DNA of 64,000 nt from Tsuneonella litorea (GCF_025154015.1 NZ_JAOAMV010000003.1:1-64000), one strand, 5' to 3'. Counted from the stretch's first letter, positions 35,504-46,759 are shown. Program-made: numbers and translations. Notes: generated from the letters alone by a model not told the origin.

Positions 35504-38335
35504 TTGAGCGACGATATCGAAACCCTGAACCCGCCCGCTTCACCGGGAGACTACGCCCGCGTCGACATCGTCGACGAGATGAAGACGAGCTACCTCGATT
35601 ACGCGATGAGCGTGATCGTGTCCCGCGCGCTGCCCGACGTGCGCGACGGTCTGAAGCCGGTCCACAGGCGCATCCTGTTCGCCAGCAACGAGGGCGGGTT
35701 CGTCGCCGGGCGTCCCTATCGCAAGAGCGCCAAGATCGTCGGCGACGTGATGGGCAACTACCACCCGCACGGCGACAGCGCGATCTACGACGCGCTCGCC
35801 CGCATGGTGCAGCCGTGGAGCTTGCGCGTTCCGCTGATCGACGGCCAGGGCAACTTCGGCTCGATGGATCCCGATCCCCCGGCCTCGATGCGCTATACCG
35901 AGGCGCGGCTGGCCAAGGTCGCCAATTCACTGCTCGACGATCTCGACAAGGACACCGTCGACTTTGCCGACAACTACGACGGCAGCCGCAAGGAGCCGAC
36001 CGTATTGCCGGCGCGCTTCCCCAACCTGCTGGTGAACGGCGCCGGCGGCATCGCGGTCGGCATGGCGACCAACATTCCGCCGCACAACCTGGGCGAAGTG
36101 ATCGAGGGCTGCCTTGCGCTGATCAACGATCCGCTGATGGCGCCCGAGGCGCTGATGGAAATCATCCCGGGGCCCGATTTCCCCACGGCGCCGCTGATCC
36201 TCGGCCAGTCGGGTGCAAAGTCCGCCTACCTGACGGGGCGCGGGTCGATCCTGATGCGCGCGCGGCACACGATCGAGAAGGGTCGCGGCGACCGCGAGGC
36301 GATCGTCTTCACCTCGATCCCCTACCAGGTCGGCAAGGCCGGTCTCGTCGAGAAGATCGCCGAAGCAGCCAAGGACAAGCGGATCGAGGGCATCGCGGAC
36401 ATTCGCGACGAATCGAACCGCCAGGGCGTGCGCGTGGTCATCGACCTCAAGCGCGACGCGACGGCCGAGGTCGTGCTCAACCAGATCTGGCGGCACACGC
36501 CGGCGCAGGCGAGCTTCCCGGCGAACATGCTCGCGATCCGCGGCGGGCGACCGGAGACGCTGGGCCTCAAGGACATCCTCCAGGCGTTCATCACCTTCCG
36601 CGAGGAAGTGATCACCCGCCGCACGAAGTTCGAGCTCGCCAAGGCGCGCGACCGGGCGCACATCTTGCTCGGCCTGGTGGTCGCGGTGTCGAACCTCGAC
36701 GAGGTCGTGGCGATGATCCGCGGCTCGTCGAACCCGGCGGACGCGCGCGCCAAGCTGCTCGCCAAGGAATGGCCGATCGGCGACATCGCGCAGTACATCG
36801 CGCTGGTCGAGGCGATCGAGCCGACTGCCGAGGAGCACGGGGGCACCTACACCCTTTCGGAGCGGCAGGTCCGCGCGATCCTCGAGCTGCGCCTGCACCG
36901 CCTCACCGCGCTGGGCCGCGACGAGATCGGTGACGAGCTCAAGCAGCTCGCGACTGCGATCGAGAAATATCTCTCGATCCTCGGGGACCGGGCCAAGCTC
37001 TACGAGGTGATGCGCACCGAACTGCGCGAGATCCGCGATCTTTACGCGACCCCGCGCGTCAGCGAGATCGCGCCGGCGTGGGATGGTCTCGACGACGAGG
37101 ACCTGATCGAACGGGACGAAATGGTCGTGACCGTCACCCTCGACGGCTACATCAAGCGCACCCCCCTCTCGACCTTCCGCGCGCAGCACCGCGGCGGCAA
37201 GGGCCGTGCCGGCATGGCGACGAAGGAAGAGGACGCTGTGTCGAACATGTTCGTCACCAGCACCCACAACCCGGTGCTGTTCTTCTCCACCGCGGGCAAG
37301 GTCTATCGCCTGAAGGTCTGGAAGCTTCCCGAGGGCGGACCGACGACGCGCGGACGGCCGATCGTCAATCTCCTGCCCGCGCTGGACGACGGCGAGACCA
37401 TCCGCACCGTGCTCCCACTCCCCGAGGACGAGGACAGCTGGGGTACGCTCAATGTCGTGTTCGCGACCGCCAAGGGCAACGTGCGGCGCAACAGCATGGA
37501 CGCCTTCACGAACATCCCGTCGAACGGCAAGTTCGCGATGAAGTTCGACGAGGACAGCGACGACCGCCTGATCGGCGTCGCGCTGCTCGAGGCGGGCGAC
37601 GACGTTCTGCTCGCCACGCGCGAGGGCAAGGCGATCCGGTTCGACGGCGAGGACGTGCGCGAATTCGTCAGCCGAACCTCGACCGGCGTGCGCGGGATGA
37701 GACTGCGCGACGGCGACGAGGTCGTGTCGCTCTCGATCCTCCATCGCGTTGGCACCGAGCAGGAGGAACGCGAACAGTACCTGCGCTTTGCCCCCTGGAA
37801 AGCGGAAAAGGAGGGCGAACCCGACCTCCCCGAAGCGCGCTTCGACGAACTGGCGGCGAAGGAACAGTTCATCCTGACGGTGTGCGCCAACGGCTACGGC
37901 AAGGTCTCGTCGGCCTATGAATACCGCCGGATAGGACGCGGCGGCCAGGGCGTGACCAACATCGACAACATCGAACGCAACGGGCCGGTCGTGGCAAGTT
38001 TTCCGGTTCAGGACGGGCAGCAGCTGATGCTGGTGACCGACCAGGCCAAGCTGATCCGGATGCCGATGGACCTGCGCCACCTCCAGCCCGACCCTGAGAA
38101 CGCGCCGCGCGCATTCCGGATCATCGGGCGCGGCTCCGCCGGGCTCAAGTTGTTCGACGTCGCGAAAGGCGAAACGATCGTCAGCGCGGTCCTGATCGAC
38201 GAGCAGGAAGAGCCCGAGAACGAGGCCGAGGAGATGATCGCCGAGGAGCTGGCGGGCCGCGATGCCCAGGCGACCGAGCCCTACACGCCGCCGCAGTCCG
38301 ACGACGACATTGCGGGCGAGCCCGACGCCGGATGA
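35504..38335 (+). CDS. gyrA: DNA gyrase subunit A
   Basis: Introduces negative supercoils together with GyrB. The 943-aa product contains the QRDR stretch [16 protein letters not shown] with Ser and Asp at the positions that are Ser83 and Asp87 in E. coli (quinolone-sensitive state), the catalytic Tyr in MRYTEARL, and the C-terminal beta-pinwheel with a GyrA-box QHRGGKG, which marks it as GyrA rather than ParC. The start is a TTG (35504) with only a weak ribosome site; the next in-frame Met is already inside the conserved region. An acidic C-terminal tail of about 45 residues ([15 protein letters not shown]) follows. Confidence 0.96.
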   Translation: MSDDIETLNPPASPGDYARVDIVDEMKTSYLDYAMSVIVSRALPDVRDGLKPVHRRILFASNEGGFVAGRPYRKSAKIVGDVMGNYHPHGDSAIYDALARMVQPWSLRVPLIDGQGNFGSMDPDPPASMRYTEARLAKVANSLLDDLDKDTVDFADNYDGSRKEPTVLPARFPNLLVNGAGGIAVGMATNIPPHNLGEVIEGCLALINDPLMAPEALMEIIPGPDFPTAPLILGQSGAKSAYLTGRGSILMRARHTIEKGRGDREAIVFTSIPYQVGKAGLVEKIAEAAKDKRIEGIADIRDESNRQGVRVVIDLKRDATAEVVLNQIWRHTPAQASFPANMLAIRGGRPETLGLKDILQAFITFREEVITRRTKFELAKARDRAHILLGLVVAVSNLDEVVAMIRGSSNPADARAKLLAKEWPIGDIAQYIALVEAIEPTAEEHGGTYTLSERQVRAILELRLHRLTALGRDEIGDELKQLATAIEKYLSILGDRAKLYEVMRTELREIRDLYATPRVSEIAPAWDGLDDEDLIERDEMVVTVTLDGYIKRTPLSTFRAQHRGGKGRAGMATKEEDAVSNMFVTSTHNPVLFFSTAGKVYRLKVWKLPEGGPTTRGRPIVNLLPALDDGETIRTVLPLPEDEDSWGTLNVVFATAKGNVRRNSMDAFTNIPSNGKFAMKFDEDSDDRLIGVALLEAGDDVLLATREGKAIRFDGEDVREFVSRTSTGVRGMRLRDGDEVVSLSILHRVGTEQEEREQYLRFAPWKAEKEGEPDLPEARFDELAAKEQFILTVCANGYGKVSSAYEYRRIGRGGQGVTNIDNIERNGPVVASFPVQDGQQLMLVTDQAKLIRMPMDLRHLQPDPENAPRAFRIIGRGSAGLKLFDVAKGETIVSAVLIDEQEEPENEAEEMIAEELAGRDAQATEPYTPPQSDDDIAGEPDAG

Positions 38336-39174
38336 GAATCGAGCCGTCTGGAGAGGTCTGCGGCGCCGAAGTCTTCGGCGTCGATCTCTCCGGGCCGCTC
38401 TCCGCTCAGACGGTCGCCAAAGTCCGCGCCGCGTGGCTCGCGCACCGAGTCCTCGCGTTTCCCGACCAGTACCTTGACGACGACGCGCTCGAACGGTTCA
38501 CGCTGGCAATGGGCGGCTTCGGCGAGGACCCGTATTTCGCCCCGATCGAAGGGCGCGCCCATATCGCTGCGATCCTGCGCGAAGCGGACGAGACGACGCC
38601 GCTGTTCGCCGAGAACTGGCACAGCGACTGGTCCTTCCTGCCCGAGCCCCCGGCGGGGACCTGCCTCGCCGCGGTCGAGATCCCGCCGGTCGGCGGCGAA
38701 ACCTTGTTCGCCGACCAGGTCGCGGCGTTCGCGGCGCTACCCGACGATCGCAAGGAACGCCTCCGTTCGCTGACCGCGATCCATTCTGCCCGCCTCGCCT
38801 ACGCGCCAGAAGGATCGTACGGTTCACGCGACAAGGGACGCAGCATGGCGATCCGCCCGGACGAGAGCGCGCGAGCGACGCAGCGGCATCCGCTTGTCCG
38901 GCACCATCCTGAAACCGGCGAGGAGGCCCTGTTCAGCACGCTGGGCTACATCGTCGGGATCGAGGGTATGGACGACGCGGAAGCGCTCGCCCTCCTGCGC
39001 GACCTTTCCGAATGGCAGGTGCGCGACGAATTCGTCCACCGGCGGCGGTGGGCGCCAGGCATGGTGGTCCTGTGGGACAATCGCAGCGTGCTTCATCGCG
39101 CCACCGGCGGATACGAAGGCTACCGGCGCGAGCTGCACCGCACGACGATAGCGGCGCCGCGTCAGGCCGCGTGA
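38332..39174 (+). CDS. TauD/TfdA-family Fe(II)/2-oxoglutarate dioxygenase
   Basis: The 280-aa protein has the iron-binding facial triad of the family: H-x-D in [10 protein letters not shown] and the distal His in [10 protein letters not shown], with the 2-oxoglutarate-binding Arg in [10 protein letters not shown]. The family hydroxylates sulfonates, aryloxyacids or carnitine precursors; the substrate cannot be told. It starts within the gyrA stop (ATGA), so it may be co-transcribed. Confidence 0.9.
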   Translation: MRIEPSGEVCGAEVFGVDLSGPLSAQTVAKVRAAWLAHRVLAFPDQYLDDDALERFTLAMGGFGEDPYFAPIEGRAHIAAILREADETTPLFAENWHSDWSFLPEPPAGTCLAAVEIPPVGGETLFADQVAAFAALPDDRKERLRSLTAIHSARLAYAPEGSYGSRDKGRSMAIRPDESARATQRHPLVRHHPETGEEALFSTLGYIVGIEGMDDAEALALLRDLSEWQVRDEFVHRRRWAPGMVVLWDNRSVLHRATGGYEGYRRELHRTTIAAPRQAA

Positions 39175-39809
39175 TCGCGGCGGACCGTGCGGACCACGCC
39201 CGTGCAGATCAGGAACTGGCCCGCGTAATAGAGCGGCCAGACGGACCATTCGGTCACCGCCTGGTCGAGCGCGCCGCCAAGCCGCGCGAAGATCAGTAGG
39301 TCGCTCGCCACGAACAGCAGGGCGCCCACGCCGACGTGGTAGCGGCTGAACCGGCTGAGCCATGCGCTTGCCGCCATGCCGCCCAGCGTAGCCGCGTAGA
39401 TCACCGCGAGCGGATCGCGCGTCAGCAGCCAGGCCGCGAGCGGCACGCCGGCGAACAGCGCCAGAGCTGCCGCGAGTTGCGTCGTCGCGGGCTGTGCTCG
39501 CCGGTTGATCAGGTAGAGCGCGATCGCGACGAGGTGCGAGAGCAGGAACAGCCCTCCCCCGACGACGGTGTCGAGTTCCATTCCGACATCGCCTGCAGCG
39601 CCGATCGCCATGACGGCGGCGATCGTCCGCGCCGCGGGTGCCTTGCTGCGCGCAAGGGCATAAGCAGCCAGCGCGGCGACAGATGCGCCCTTCAGGGCGA
39701 TGATGAAGAGGCCTCCGATCCGTGCGTCCCCCAGCACCCAGAACGCGACCGCAAGCCCGATTCCGGCCAGCAGCCAGGGCCGGTGTTCGACAAGAGCGCG
39801 CTTCGGCAT
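39162..39809 (-). CDS. YhhN-family membrane protein (lysoplasmalogenase-like)
   Basis: From ATG 39809, preceded by a GGGGGA site, the 215-aa product has about seven to eight hydrophobic segments (for example [53 protein letters not shown]). YhhN/TMEM86 relatives hydrolyse lysoplasmalogens. The usual acidic residues inside the membrane part (Glu in [19 protein letters not shown], Asp in ASDLLIF) are present. It overlaps the end of the dioxygenase gene by 13 nt. Confidence 0.85.
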   Translation of the reverse strand: MPKRALVEHRPWLLAGIGLAVAFWVLGDARIGGLFIIALKGASVAALAAYALARSKAPAARTIAAVMAIGAAGDVGMELDTVVGGGLFLLSHLVAIALYLINRRAQPATTQLAAALALFAGVPLAAWLLTRDPLAVIYAATLGGMAASAWLSRFSRYHVGVGALLFVASDLLIFARLGGALDQAVTEWSVWPLYYAGQFLICTGVVRTVRRDHAA

Positions 39810-39892
39810 CGGCAGTCCCCCTTCCCCAATCGCATCCGGCCGGGCTGACTGCCCTTGAACTTGCCCCCGTGCAAGCACTAGGCGATGCGGCG

Positions 39893-41242
39893 ATGGCGCA
39901 CGATATCCACATCATCGGCGGCGGCCTCGCCGGAAGCGAGGCGGCCTGGCAGCTCGGCCGGCGCGGCTATCGCGTCCGGCTGTCGGAAATGCGCGGCGGC
40001 GGAGATTCCACCCCGGCGCACCAGGGCGCTGGCCTGGCCGAACTCGTCTGCTCGAACAGCTTTCGCTCCGACGACGACGCGAAGAACGCGGTCGGCCTGC
40101 TGCACCACGAGATGCGCCGGCTCGACAGCCTGGTCATGCGCGCGGGCGAAGAGGCGCGCGTTCCCGCCGGCTCGGCGATGGCGGTTGATCGCGACGTGTT
40201 TTCCGCAGCGGTCGAGCGCGAGCTTTCCGCATTGCCGAACGTCGAGATCGTCCGCGAGCGGGTGGATGTCCTGCCCCCGTCCGGCGCGACGATCGTGGCG
40301 ACCGGGCCGCTGACCGCCGCCGCGCTTGCACAGAGCATCGCCGGGGCCACCGGGCAGGACAGCCTCGCCTTCTTCGACGCAATCGCTCCGATCGTCCATC
40401 GCGACAGCATCGATATGGACGTCGCATGGATGGCGGCCAGGTGGGACAAGGGCGGCAAGGACTACATCAACTGTCCAATGACCCGCGAACAGTACGAGGC
40501 TTTCGTCCAGGGCCTGCTCGACGGCGAAAAGACGACCTTTCGCGAGTGGGAGAAGGACACCCCCTATTTCGAGGGCTGCATGCCGATCGAGGTCATGGCC
40601 GAACGCGGTCCGGAGACGCTGCGCTTCGGCCCGATGAAGCCGGTCGGGCTCGACAACCCGCACGCCGCGACGCCCGAGCACCCGAACGGGCGCTGGCCGT
40701 ACGCGGTCGTCCAGCTGCGGCAGGACAACAAGCTCGGCACGCTGTGGAACATGGTCGGCTTCCAGACCAAGCTGAAGCACGCCGAGCAGGTGCGATTGTT
40801 CCGCACCATCCCCGGCCTCGAGAACGCCGAGTTCGCACGGCTCGGGGGCTTGCATCGCAATACCTTCCTCAACTCGCCGGTCGTGCTGGATCGCCAGCTC
40901 CGCCTTCGGGGTGCAGAGCACATCCGGTTCGCGGGACAGATCACGGGCTGCGAGGGATACGTCGAAAGCGCCGCGGTGGGCCTGATGGCGGGACTAATGG
41001 CGGTGGCGGACCTTTCGGGCGAGAGATGGGTCTCGCCTCCGCGCACGACGGCACTGGGTGCCCTGCTCGCGCACATAACCGGCGATGCGGACGCCGATAC
41101 CTACCAGCCGATGAACATCAACTTCGGCCTGTTCCCGCCGCTGCCGGACATTTCCAAGAAGGCGCGCAAGGAAGCCTACACCCAGCGCGCCAAAGCCGAC
41201 CTAGGCGAATGGGTCGCCGCGCACCGGGCTTTGCCCGCCTAA
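39893..41242 (+). CDS. trmFO: Folate-dependent tRNA m5U54 methyltransferase TrmFO
   Basis: Uses methylene-tetrahydrofolate and FAD to methylate U54 in tRNA. From ATG 39893 it has 449 residues. It starts with the dinucleotide-binding [15 protein letters not shown], followed by [19 protein letters not shown], the Cys of [37 protein letters not shown] and the C-terminal [19 protein letters not shown], all family hallmarks. It converges with the EF-hand gene with a 4-nt overlap. Confidence 0.95.
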   Translation: MAHDIHIIGGGLAGSEAAWQLGRRGYRVRLSEMRGGGDSTPAHQGAGLAELVCSNSFRSDDDAKNAVGLLHHEMRRLDSLVMRAGEEARVPAGSAMAVDRDVFSAAVERELSALPNVEIVRERVDVLPPSGATIVATGPLTAAALAQSIAGATGQDSLAFFDAIAPIVHRDSIDMDVAWMAARWDKGGKDYINCPMTREQYEAFVQGLLDGEKTTFREWEKDTPYFEGCMPIEVMAERGPETLRFGPMKPVGLDNPHAATPEHPNGRWPYAVVQLRQDNKLGTLWNMVGFQTKLKHAEQVRLFRTIPGLENAEFARLGGLHRNTFLNSPVVLDRQLRLRGAEHIRFAGQITGCEGYVESAAVGLMAGLMAVADLSGERWVSPPRTTALGALLAHITGDADADTYQPMNINFGLFPPLPDISKKARKEAYTQRAKADLGEWVAAHRALPA

Positions 41243-41700
41243 CAGCGGCAGGCGGACTTCCTGGCCGCTCTCTTGGGCGCGGTGGTACGAAACTCGGCCA
41301 TGTCGAGCTGGTTGTCGTGGTTCGCATCCGCGCCCTCGAACCGGTCTACCGTCGCCACGGCCCATTCCTCAAAGTCGAGCAGGTTGTTGCCATCCTTGTC
41401 GAGCTTGCGAAACGCGGCGCTCCGCGTGGAGAGCATCTCGTTCCGGCTGATGATGCGGTCGCGGTTGCGGTCATAGCGGAAGAAACGCTGCTCCTCGCGC
41501 GTAAGCTCGGTGGCTTCCGGCGGAGCGGGCCCTTTCAGCTCGCCCGGATCAGCAGTCGGCAGGCTTTCGGGATCCGGGGGATCGAGCTGTGCCATCGGCG
41601 GCGGAGCGCCCTGTTCGACCTCCGCGCGGCCTTGCCACCAGAACAGTCCCAGCCCGACGAGCGCCAGCGCCAACACTCCCCCCAGCACCAGCCTGCTCAT
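41239..41700 (-). CDS. EF-hand calcium-binding protein, periplasmic
   Basis: The 153-aa product has an N-terminal hydrophobic segment ([18 protein letters not shown]) acting as signal or anchor, a Pro-rich linker, and three EF-hand loops: [24 protein letters not shown] and [12 protein letters not shown], each with Asp/Asn at positions 1, 3, 5 and Glu at 12. The first loop has an Arg at position 4 and 6 and is less canonical. The end carries a Cys pair (SACRC). Its role is unknown. Confidence 0.87.
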   Translation of the reverse strand: MSRLVLGGVLALALVGLGLFWWQGRAEVEQGAPPPMAQLDPPDPESLPTADPGELKGPAPPEATELTREEQRFFRYDRNRDRIISRNEMLSTRSAAFRKLDKDGNNLLDFEEWAVATVDRFEGADANHDNQLDMAEFRTTAPKRAARKSACRC

Positions 41701-41738
41701 GCGCGTCCCTTACGAATTTTCGCTTGTTCCATCATAGC

Positions 41739-42392
41739 CTAGCGGCCCGTCATGCCAACCCGAAGCGCAATCAGCGGCGCGATCCGGCCGGCAAGGACGG
41801 GTTCGTGCCGGTCAATCGCGCGGTCGGCAAGCGCACCCAGCACCGCGATTCCCCGGACCTGGCGCGGAAGCCGGCCCGGCGGGGGCGTGGCGCGTGCAAG
41901 GGCAAGTGCTGCCGCGCGCTCGCGCTCATCGCTCGTCCGGAAGGCAAAGTCCGCCAGCGCCCAGCGCCGGGCTGCCCGCCGAGCCAGCTCTGCGCCTGCC
42001 GGCTCGACCCGGGCGCAGCGGGCGATCGCCGCGAGAGCGTCCGCCCGACCGTCGGCGAACGCGTCGATCGCGGTTTCCGGTAGCGGCGCTTCGCCAAGCA
42101 GCTCTTCCCATCCGTCGACGAGTGCCGCCAGTTCGGTCTGCGCGCCAGCCAGGCGGGTTTCGAGCGATGCCAGCAGGGGATTGCCGGTCAAGCGCGCACC
42201 TTCGGGCTGGCTCAGGCGCTCACGCCACCAGGCAAGCCGCATCTGGGCGAGCACGCCCTCGCGAGCCTGGGCGACGATACGAGCGAGCTGCGCGTCCAGT
42301 TCCAGCACCGCCTGGAGCGCGGCGCGCGTCTCTCCGGGATGCCATGCGAGCGCGACGCGCAGCGCCGGCTGGAGAACTTCAGATGAGTCCAT
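41739..42392 (-). CDS. Squalene/phytoene synthase-fold protein, 217 aa
   Basis: From ATG 42392 the protein shows the isoprenoid-synthase-like helix ILARIVAQAREGVLAQMRLAWWRERL that marks the squalene/phytoene synthase superfamily, but it is shorter than the active enzymes (about 280-350 aa). The Asp-rich DxxxD motifs needed for diphosphate binding are not seen. It therefore resembles the mitochondrial complex I assembly factor NDUFAF6 group rather than a carotenoid enzyme. Function is unproven. It is divergent from the pilin-like cluster. Confidence 0.7.
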   Translation of the reverse strand: MDSSEVLQPALRVALAWHPGETRAALQAVLELDAQLARIVAQAREGVLAQMRLAWWRERLSQPEGARLTGNPLLASLETRLAGAQTELAALVDGWEELLGEAPLPETAIDAFADGRADALAAIARCARVEPAGAELARRAARRWALADFAFRTSDERERAAALALARATPPPGRLPRQVRGIAVLGALADRAIDRHEPVLAGRIAPLIALRVGMTGR

Positions 42393-42540
42393 GAGGTTGC
42401 CTTCCGTTCGCCCTTGCCGCGCTGTCAAGCGATAGCGGCGGGGGGCTGCATTTCGTTAACCCTGTCGTTTCGCACTCCGCTTACCGTGGGCCCGCTAAGG
42501 GATGGGCGAGAGAACCCGTTCATTACGAGGATTGCTGACC

Positions 42541-43872
42541 ATGCAAGCGATCAGCGACTGTTTCAGTAGGCTGCGAAAGGACCGCAGCGGCAATGCGATG
42601 ATGCTTACCGCCGTCGCGCTGCCGGCGCTGATCGGCGCGGCCGGATTCGGCGTCGATACCGCGCAGTGGTACATGATCCAGCGCGAACTGCAGCACGCCG
42701 CCGACCAGGGCGCGATCGCCGGTGCATGGACCCTTGCCTACAAGGACACCGGATCGACTTACGACAACCGGGCGCGCAAGGAATTCGCCAACAATCTCGG
42801 CATCGCGAAGACATATGCAACGAGCATCACACCCACCGTAAAGCGGGGCAACTTCCAGGGTGGCACCAACAATTCGGTCGTTCTCAACGCGGAAGTTTCC
42901 GTCACACTCCCGTTCTCGAAGTTCATGAGTTCGACACCGACCGTGATCCGTGTCGCCTCGGAGGCGGCGTTCGCGGCGGGGACGGTTCACAAGGCGTGCC
43001 TGCGCACGTTGAAGAAGGGGGCAGCGGGCACCTTCCAGGTCGGGAACGGCGCAACGGTCATCGCGAACTGCGGCGTGATCGCGATTTCCTGCGAGCCAGA
43101 AGCGATCAGGATCGACGAGAACGCCACCATCGACATTGCCAAGATTACCGCCTGCAACACGGACGCCGCATCGCTGCCGTCCACCTTCACGGGCGAGCTT
43201 GTCGTGGACAACACGATCGGCAACTACGTCAACGAACTCTACGGCCCGCAGCCACCGGCAGACGAGCCCAAACCGCCGGCCTACGATTGCAAGAACGCGC
43301 CCAAGAAGGGCACGTACACGATCACGCCCGGGGTTTACGAGCAGGGCATCAAGATCGCCTGCAACACGATCTTCTCGCCCGGTTTGTACTATGTGAAGAC
43401 CGAACTCGATCTGACCCACAACGCGGTCGTCAGCGGTTACGGGGTCATGTTCGTGCTGCTGAACGGCGCGACGATCAAGCTGGGCGGCAGCGGTGCCAAC
43501 GGCACCGGTGACGGCGGAACGATCAGGAGCAGCCTAAACCTGACGCCCCCGACCTACGCGAAGCTGATCGAACTCGGATACTCCGACGACTTCGCGAAGA
43601 AGTACGAGAATGTCCTGATCATCGCCGACAACACGGCGACGGAAGTCGACCATATCATCAATGGCAACGCAAACATGCACATCCAGGGCAAGATCCACCT
43701 TCCCAAGGGTAACGTGAAGGTGAATGGCGGTGCCCAGGCCGCCGACGGCGTCTGCTTCCAGATCACCAGCTACACGCTGGACGTTTCGGGCGGCGCGTAT
43801 CTCTACACCCTGTGTTCGCAGGAAGAGACGCAATCGCTCGAAAGCCAGCCCGGCGTGAGGTTGATATCGTGA
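42541..43872 (+). CDS. TadG-like protein, 443 aa
   Basis: First of six TadE/TadG-type genes. The start at ATG 42541 has AGGA upstream. The N-terminus KDRSGNAMMLTAVALPALIGAAGFGVDTAQW is the TadE/G-like pilin domain: a short basic stretch, a type IV pilin-like hydrophobic helix and the G-V-D region. The helix is followed by a Gly/Asn/Asp-rich beta region (about 150-440) with repeated short strands (IRIDENATIDIAKI, NANMHIQGKIHLPKGNVKVNGG), which may form a beta-helix or adhesive head. No von Willebrand domain is seen in it. The stop overlaps the next start (GTGA). Confidence 0.85.
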   Translation: MQAISDCFSRLRKDRSGNAMMLTAVALPALIGAAGFGVDTAQWYMIQRELQHAADQGAIAGAWTLAYKDTGSTYDNRARKEFANNLGIAKTYATSITPTVKRGNFQGGTNNSVVLNAEVSVTLPFSKFMSSTPTVIRVASEAAFAAGTVHKACLRTLKKGAAGTFQVGNGATVIANCGVIAISCEPEAIRIDENATIDIAKITACNTDAASLPSTFTGELVVDNTIGNYVNELYGPQPPADEPKPPAYDCKNAPKKGTYTITPGVYEQGIKIACNTIFSPGLYYVKTELDLTHNAVVSGYGVMFVLLNGATIKLGGSGANGTGDGGTIRSSLNLTPPTYAKLIELGYSDDFAKKYENVLIIADNTATEVDHIINGNANMHIQGKIHLPKGNVKVNGGAQAADGVCFQITSYTLDVSGGAYLYTLCSQEETQSLESQPGVRLIS

Positions 43873-44321
43873 GGCGCGCGCTGGGACAGGCGCTCGCCTG
43901 CACGCGGGGAACCGCGGTGATCGAGACAGCGCTGATCGCGCCGGTACTCGCCGTCATGGCAGTGGGCACGTTCGAGGCCGGAACGATGGTGCAGAAGCAG
44001 CAGGAACTGCAGAGTGCGGCTTCCGAAGCGGAAGCCATCATCCTGGCAGCGGCAGCAGGATCGGGCGTCGATTCCACGAAGCTCAAGGAAATGCTGGCCA
44101 CTTCCACCGGATTGCCGAGGGACAATATCACCCTTGCCGCAAAGTTCCGCTGCAATAACTCGGACGGCTTCGTGAACAGCGCGAGCAGTTGCGGGAGCGG
44201 GCAGCGCGCCTACCAGTTCGTGCAGGCCACGTTCAAGGCGCAGTACACCCCGACGTGGACGAAGTTCGGCCTTGGTTCGGCCTTCACCTACACCGTCACC
44301 CGCACGATCCAGGTAGGCTGA
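43869..44321 (+). CDS. TadE-like pseudopilin, 150 aa
   Basis: GTG 43869 overlaps the upstream stop. The product has the TadE hallmark RGTAVIETALIAPVLAVMAVGTFEAGTMV: a conserved Glu four to five residues into the hydrophobic helix, as needed for processing and packing of pseudopilins. The globular part has a pair of Cys (RCNNSDGFVNSASSCGSG), perhaps a disulfide loop. It lies inside the six-gene set with almost no gaps. Confidence 0.85.
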   Translation: MRRALGQALACTRGTAVIETALIAPVLAVMAVGTFEAGTMVQKQQELQSAASEAEAIILAAAAGSGVDSTKLKEMLATSTGLPRDNITLAAKFRCNNSDGFVNSASSCGSGQRAYQFVQATFKAQYTPTWTKFGLGSAFTYTVTRTIQVG

Positions 44322-44324
44322 GCG

Positions 44325-44774
44325 ATGAACGCGTTCACCCGCAAGCTGAAATCCGACCGTCGGGGGGCCACCCTCGTCGAATTCGCCGTGATCTCGCCGA
44401 TTCTCATCACGATGCTGCTCGGCGTCGTCCAGGTCGGCGCGTGGATCCAGGCCTACAACTCGGTGCGCAACGTAGTGAACGACACCGCCCGGTTCGCGAT
44501 GGTTGAATACCAGCGCGGCAACAAGATATCCGACGAATCGATCCAGGACAGGGCGAGCGAGATTGCGGTCAGCGGCAAGTATCAGCTCGATCCATCGCTC
44601 GTCGTGCCGGTTGTCACGGCAAAGACAACGCAGGTCAACGGCATCAAGCAACGGCGACTGGTCATTTCCTACCAGGCACCCGAATTCATGCCGCTTGCCT
44701 CGGTCGTCTCGCCGAAGATCCAATACGGCCGCGACATCTACCTCTACGACAAGAGCGCGGTAGCCGGCACATAA
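44325..44774 (+). CDS. TadE-like pseudopilin, 149 aa
   Basis: Starts 3 bp after the preceding stop. The N-terminal helix DRRGATLVEFAVISPILITMLLGVVQVG is a very clear TadE/TadF motif (Arg-Arg-Gly, then the E-F-A pattern). The rest is a small mixed fold ending at GTxA. The pilin-like helix would be inserted into the inner membrane and, after cleavage, into a pilus if the assembly apparatus exists elsewhere in the genome. Confidence 0.88.
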   Translation: MNAFTRKLKSDRRGATLVEFAVISPILITMLLGVVQVGAWIQAYNSVRNVVNDTARFAMVEYQRGNKISDESIQDRASEIAVSGKYQLDPSLVVPVVTAKTTQVNGIKQRRLVISYQAPEFMPLASVVSPKIQYGRDIYLYDKSAVAGT

Positions 44775-44857
44775 CGTGCGCCGCGAGGCGGCTTTCCTAC
44801 CGGATTAACCATTCTCCTTCGGCAAGACGTTAGCCTGCGCGCGCTACGCGCGAAGAT

Positions 44858-46759
44858 GTGAAGAACCCTGCGCGCCTTGCCCCGGTCGACCGGATCCGCG
44901 GTTTCTTCGCGCGGATTGCCCGTGATCGCGCCGGCAACACGCTCGCCCTCATCGCCGCTGCGATCGCACCGATTATGGCGATGGTCGGCGGCGGGGTTGA
45001 CATGGGCCGGTCCTACATGGCCCAGGCGCGCTTGCAGCAGGCATGCGATGCCGGCGTGCTGGCGGCGCGCAAGCGGCTCGGTTCGGAAGTGGTCGTCACC
45101 GGCGTGGTCCCCACCGACGCGGCGATGATCGGGCAACGCTATTTCAACATCAACTACCGCGCCGGCGCCTATGGATCGACCGACCGCAGCTTCGTCATGA
45201 CGCTGGAACAGGACTACGCCGTATCCGGGGTGGCGAAAGTGACGGTGCCGACCACCATCATGCGCGTGTTCGGGTTCAACCAGGTCCCGGTCAAGGTCGA
45301 CTGCGAAGCCCAGATCAACTTCAGCAACACCGACGTGATGATGGTGCTCGACGTCACCGGATCGATGGCCCAGACCAATCCCGGGGACACGAGCAACCGC
45401 ATCGACGTGCTGAAGAACACCGTGCGCGGTTTCTATCAGCAGCTGCAGGCATCGGCCCAGGCAGGCACCCGCATCCGCTACGGCTTCGTTCCCTATTCGA
45501 CCAACGTCAATGTCGGCGGTTTGCTCAAGGACGACTGGGTGGTCGGTTCGTGGACCTACCAGTCCCGCCGGATCGTCAGCGACATCACCAAGATCATCAC
45601 CTTCACCTACTGGACCAAGGCAACCTACGTTTCCGGCACCGCCAGCACGGCCGAGCATTCGACGTACGCGGCAAGTTTTGACGAGATGAAGGGGTATTAC
45701 TGCCCGACTGCTCCGTCCAACAGCGTCAGCACGACGACGTCGTCGTCGACCACCACCGAAACGATCACGACACCCCTGCCCGGGGTGCGGACGACGACCA
45801 CCTATGTCCGCACCCGCAACGGCTATGCCTATTCGGTCTACCTCGTCGACACGACCTGTCATGTCACCCAGACCACGTACACCGATTACAAGGACACCTA
45901 CCAGCAGGTCACCGAGCCCGCACTGGGGCAGGATTCGCGCTGGGAATACGCGCCGCTGACCTTCGACGTCGCGAACTGGCGGAGCGAAGGAAACGGCTGC
46001 ATCGAGGAACGCGACACCTACAAGATCACCAATTACGATGCGGTCGACCTGTCGAGGGCACGCGATCTCGACATCGACCTCGTCCCTAGCCCCGGCGTTC
46101 CCGGGACCCAGTGGCGCCCGATGTACCCGTCGCTCGTCTATGCCCGTGCGGTGGAATGGTCCGGATCGGGCAGCTTCACCAAGGTTCCGATCACGACCGA
46201 CAAGGAGTTCGTGCAGCCCTATGCGCTGGGATCGGCGGCCTGCCCGCCGCCGGCGATGAACATGACCACGCTGACGCAGGAAGACCTCGACGCCTACCTC
46301 GCCACCCTCAAGCCCAACGGCAGCACCTATCACGACATCGGGATGATCTGGGGTGGGCGGCTGATCTCGCCGACCGGGCTGTTCGCCGCGGAAAACGCCG
46401 ATACCAGCCCGAGTTCGCCCACAAGCCGCCACCTCATCTTCCTTACCGACGGCGAAACGGCACCCTACGACCTCAGCTATTCGAGCTACGGGATCGAGCC
46501 GATCGACGGGCGGCGGTGGGATGCGACGACGCCGATGTCGCTGACCAAGACGGTCGAAAACCGCTTCGCTTTCGCGTGCAAGGAAGTGAAGAAGCGGAAC
46601 GTCACCGTCTGGGTCATCGGCTTCGGAACCGCGCTCAGCGACGTATTCAAGGACTGCGCGGGCACCGGACACTTCTTCGAAGCGGCCGACGCCGCCGAAC
46701 TGAACGCGACCTTCGCCACTATCGCCCGCAATCTCAGCCAGCTGCGGATTCAGCGGTGA
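44858..46759 (+). CDS. TadG-like protein with von Willebrand factor A domain, 633 aa
   Basis: The N-terminal helix DRAGNTLALIAAAIAPIMAMVGGGVDMG is a TadG/TadE-type segment. From about residue 160 a vWA domain starts with the complete metal-ion-dependent adhesion site DVTGSM and later LTDGET and GFGTALSDVF. Between these halves there are Thr/Ser-rich stretches and a few Cys (CHVTQ, GCIEERD, CKEVKK) that may make disulfides. The product looks like a pilus-associated adhesin. GTG 44858 is the only sensible start; an 83-bp gap with a GC-rich hairpin-like stretch precedes it. Confidence 0.87.
   Translation: MKNPARLAPVDRIRGFFARIARDRAGNTLALIAAAIAPIMAMVGGGVDMGRSYMAQARLQQACDAGVLAARKRLGSEVVVTGVVPTDAAMIGQRYFNINYRAGAYGSTDRSFVMTLEQDYAVSGVAKVTVPTTIMRVFGFNQVPVKVDCEAQINFSNTDVMMVLDVTGSMAQTNPGDTSNRIDVLKNTVRGFYQQLQASAQAGTRIRYGFVPYSTNVNVGGLLKDDWVVGSWTYQSRRIVSDITKIITFTYWTKATYVSGTASTAEHSTYAASFDEMKGYYCPTAPSNSVSTTTSSSTTTETITTPLPGVRTTTTYVRTRNGYAYSVYLVDTTCHVTQTTYTDYKDTYQQVTEPALGQDSRWEYAPLTFDVANWRSEGNGCIEERDTYKITNYDAVDLSRARDLDIDLVPSPGVPGTQWRPMYPSLVYARAVEWSGSGSFTKVPITTDKEFVQPYALGSAACPPPAMNMTTLTQEDLDAYLATLKPNGSTYHDIGMIWGGRLISPTGLFAAENADTSPSSPTSRHLIFLTDGETAPYDLSYSSYGIEPIDGRRWDATTPMSLTKTVENRFAFACKEVKKRNVTVWVIGFGTALSDVFKDCAGTGHFFEAADAAELNATFATIARNLSQLRIQR

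Noticed and set aside
35504-38335. Topoisomerase IV subunit A (ParC)
   Set aside because: The QHRGGKG GyrA box and the acidic tail indicate GyrA.
44775-44857. Terminator inside the TadE/TadG cluster
   Set aside because: The self-complementary GC stretch close to the next start is short and has no U run, so the cluster can be read through.
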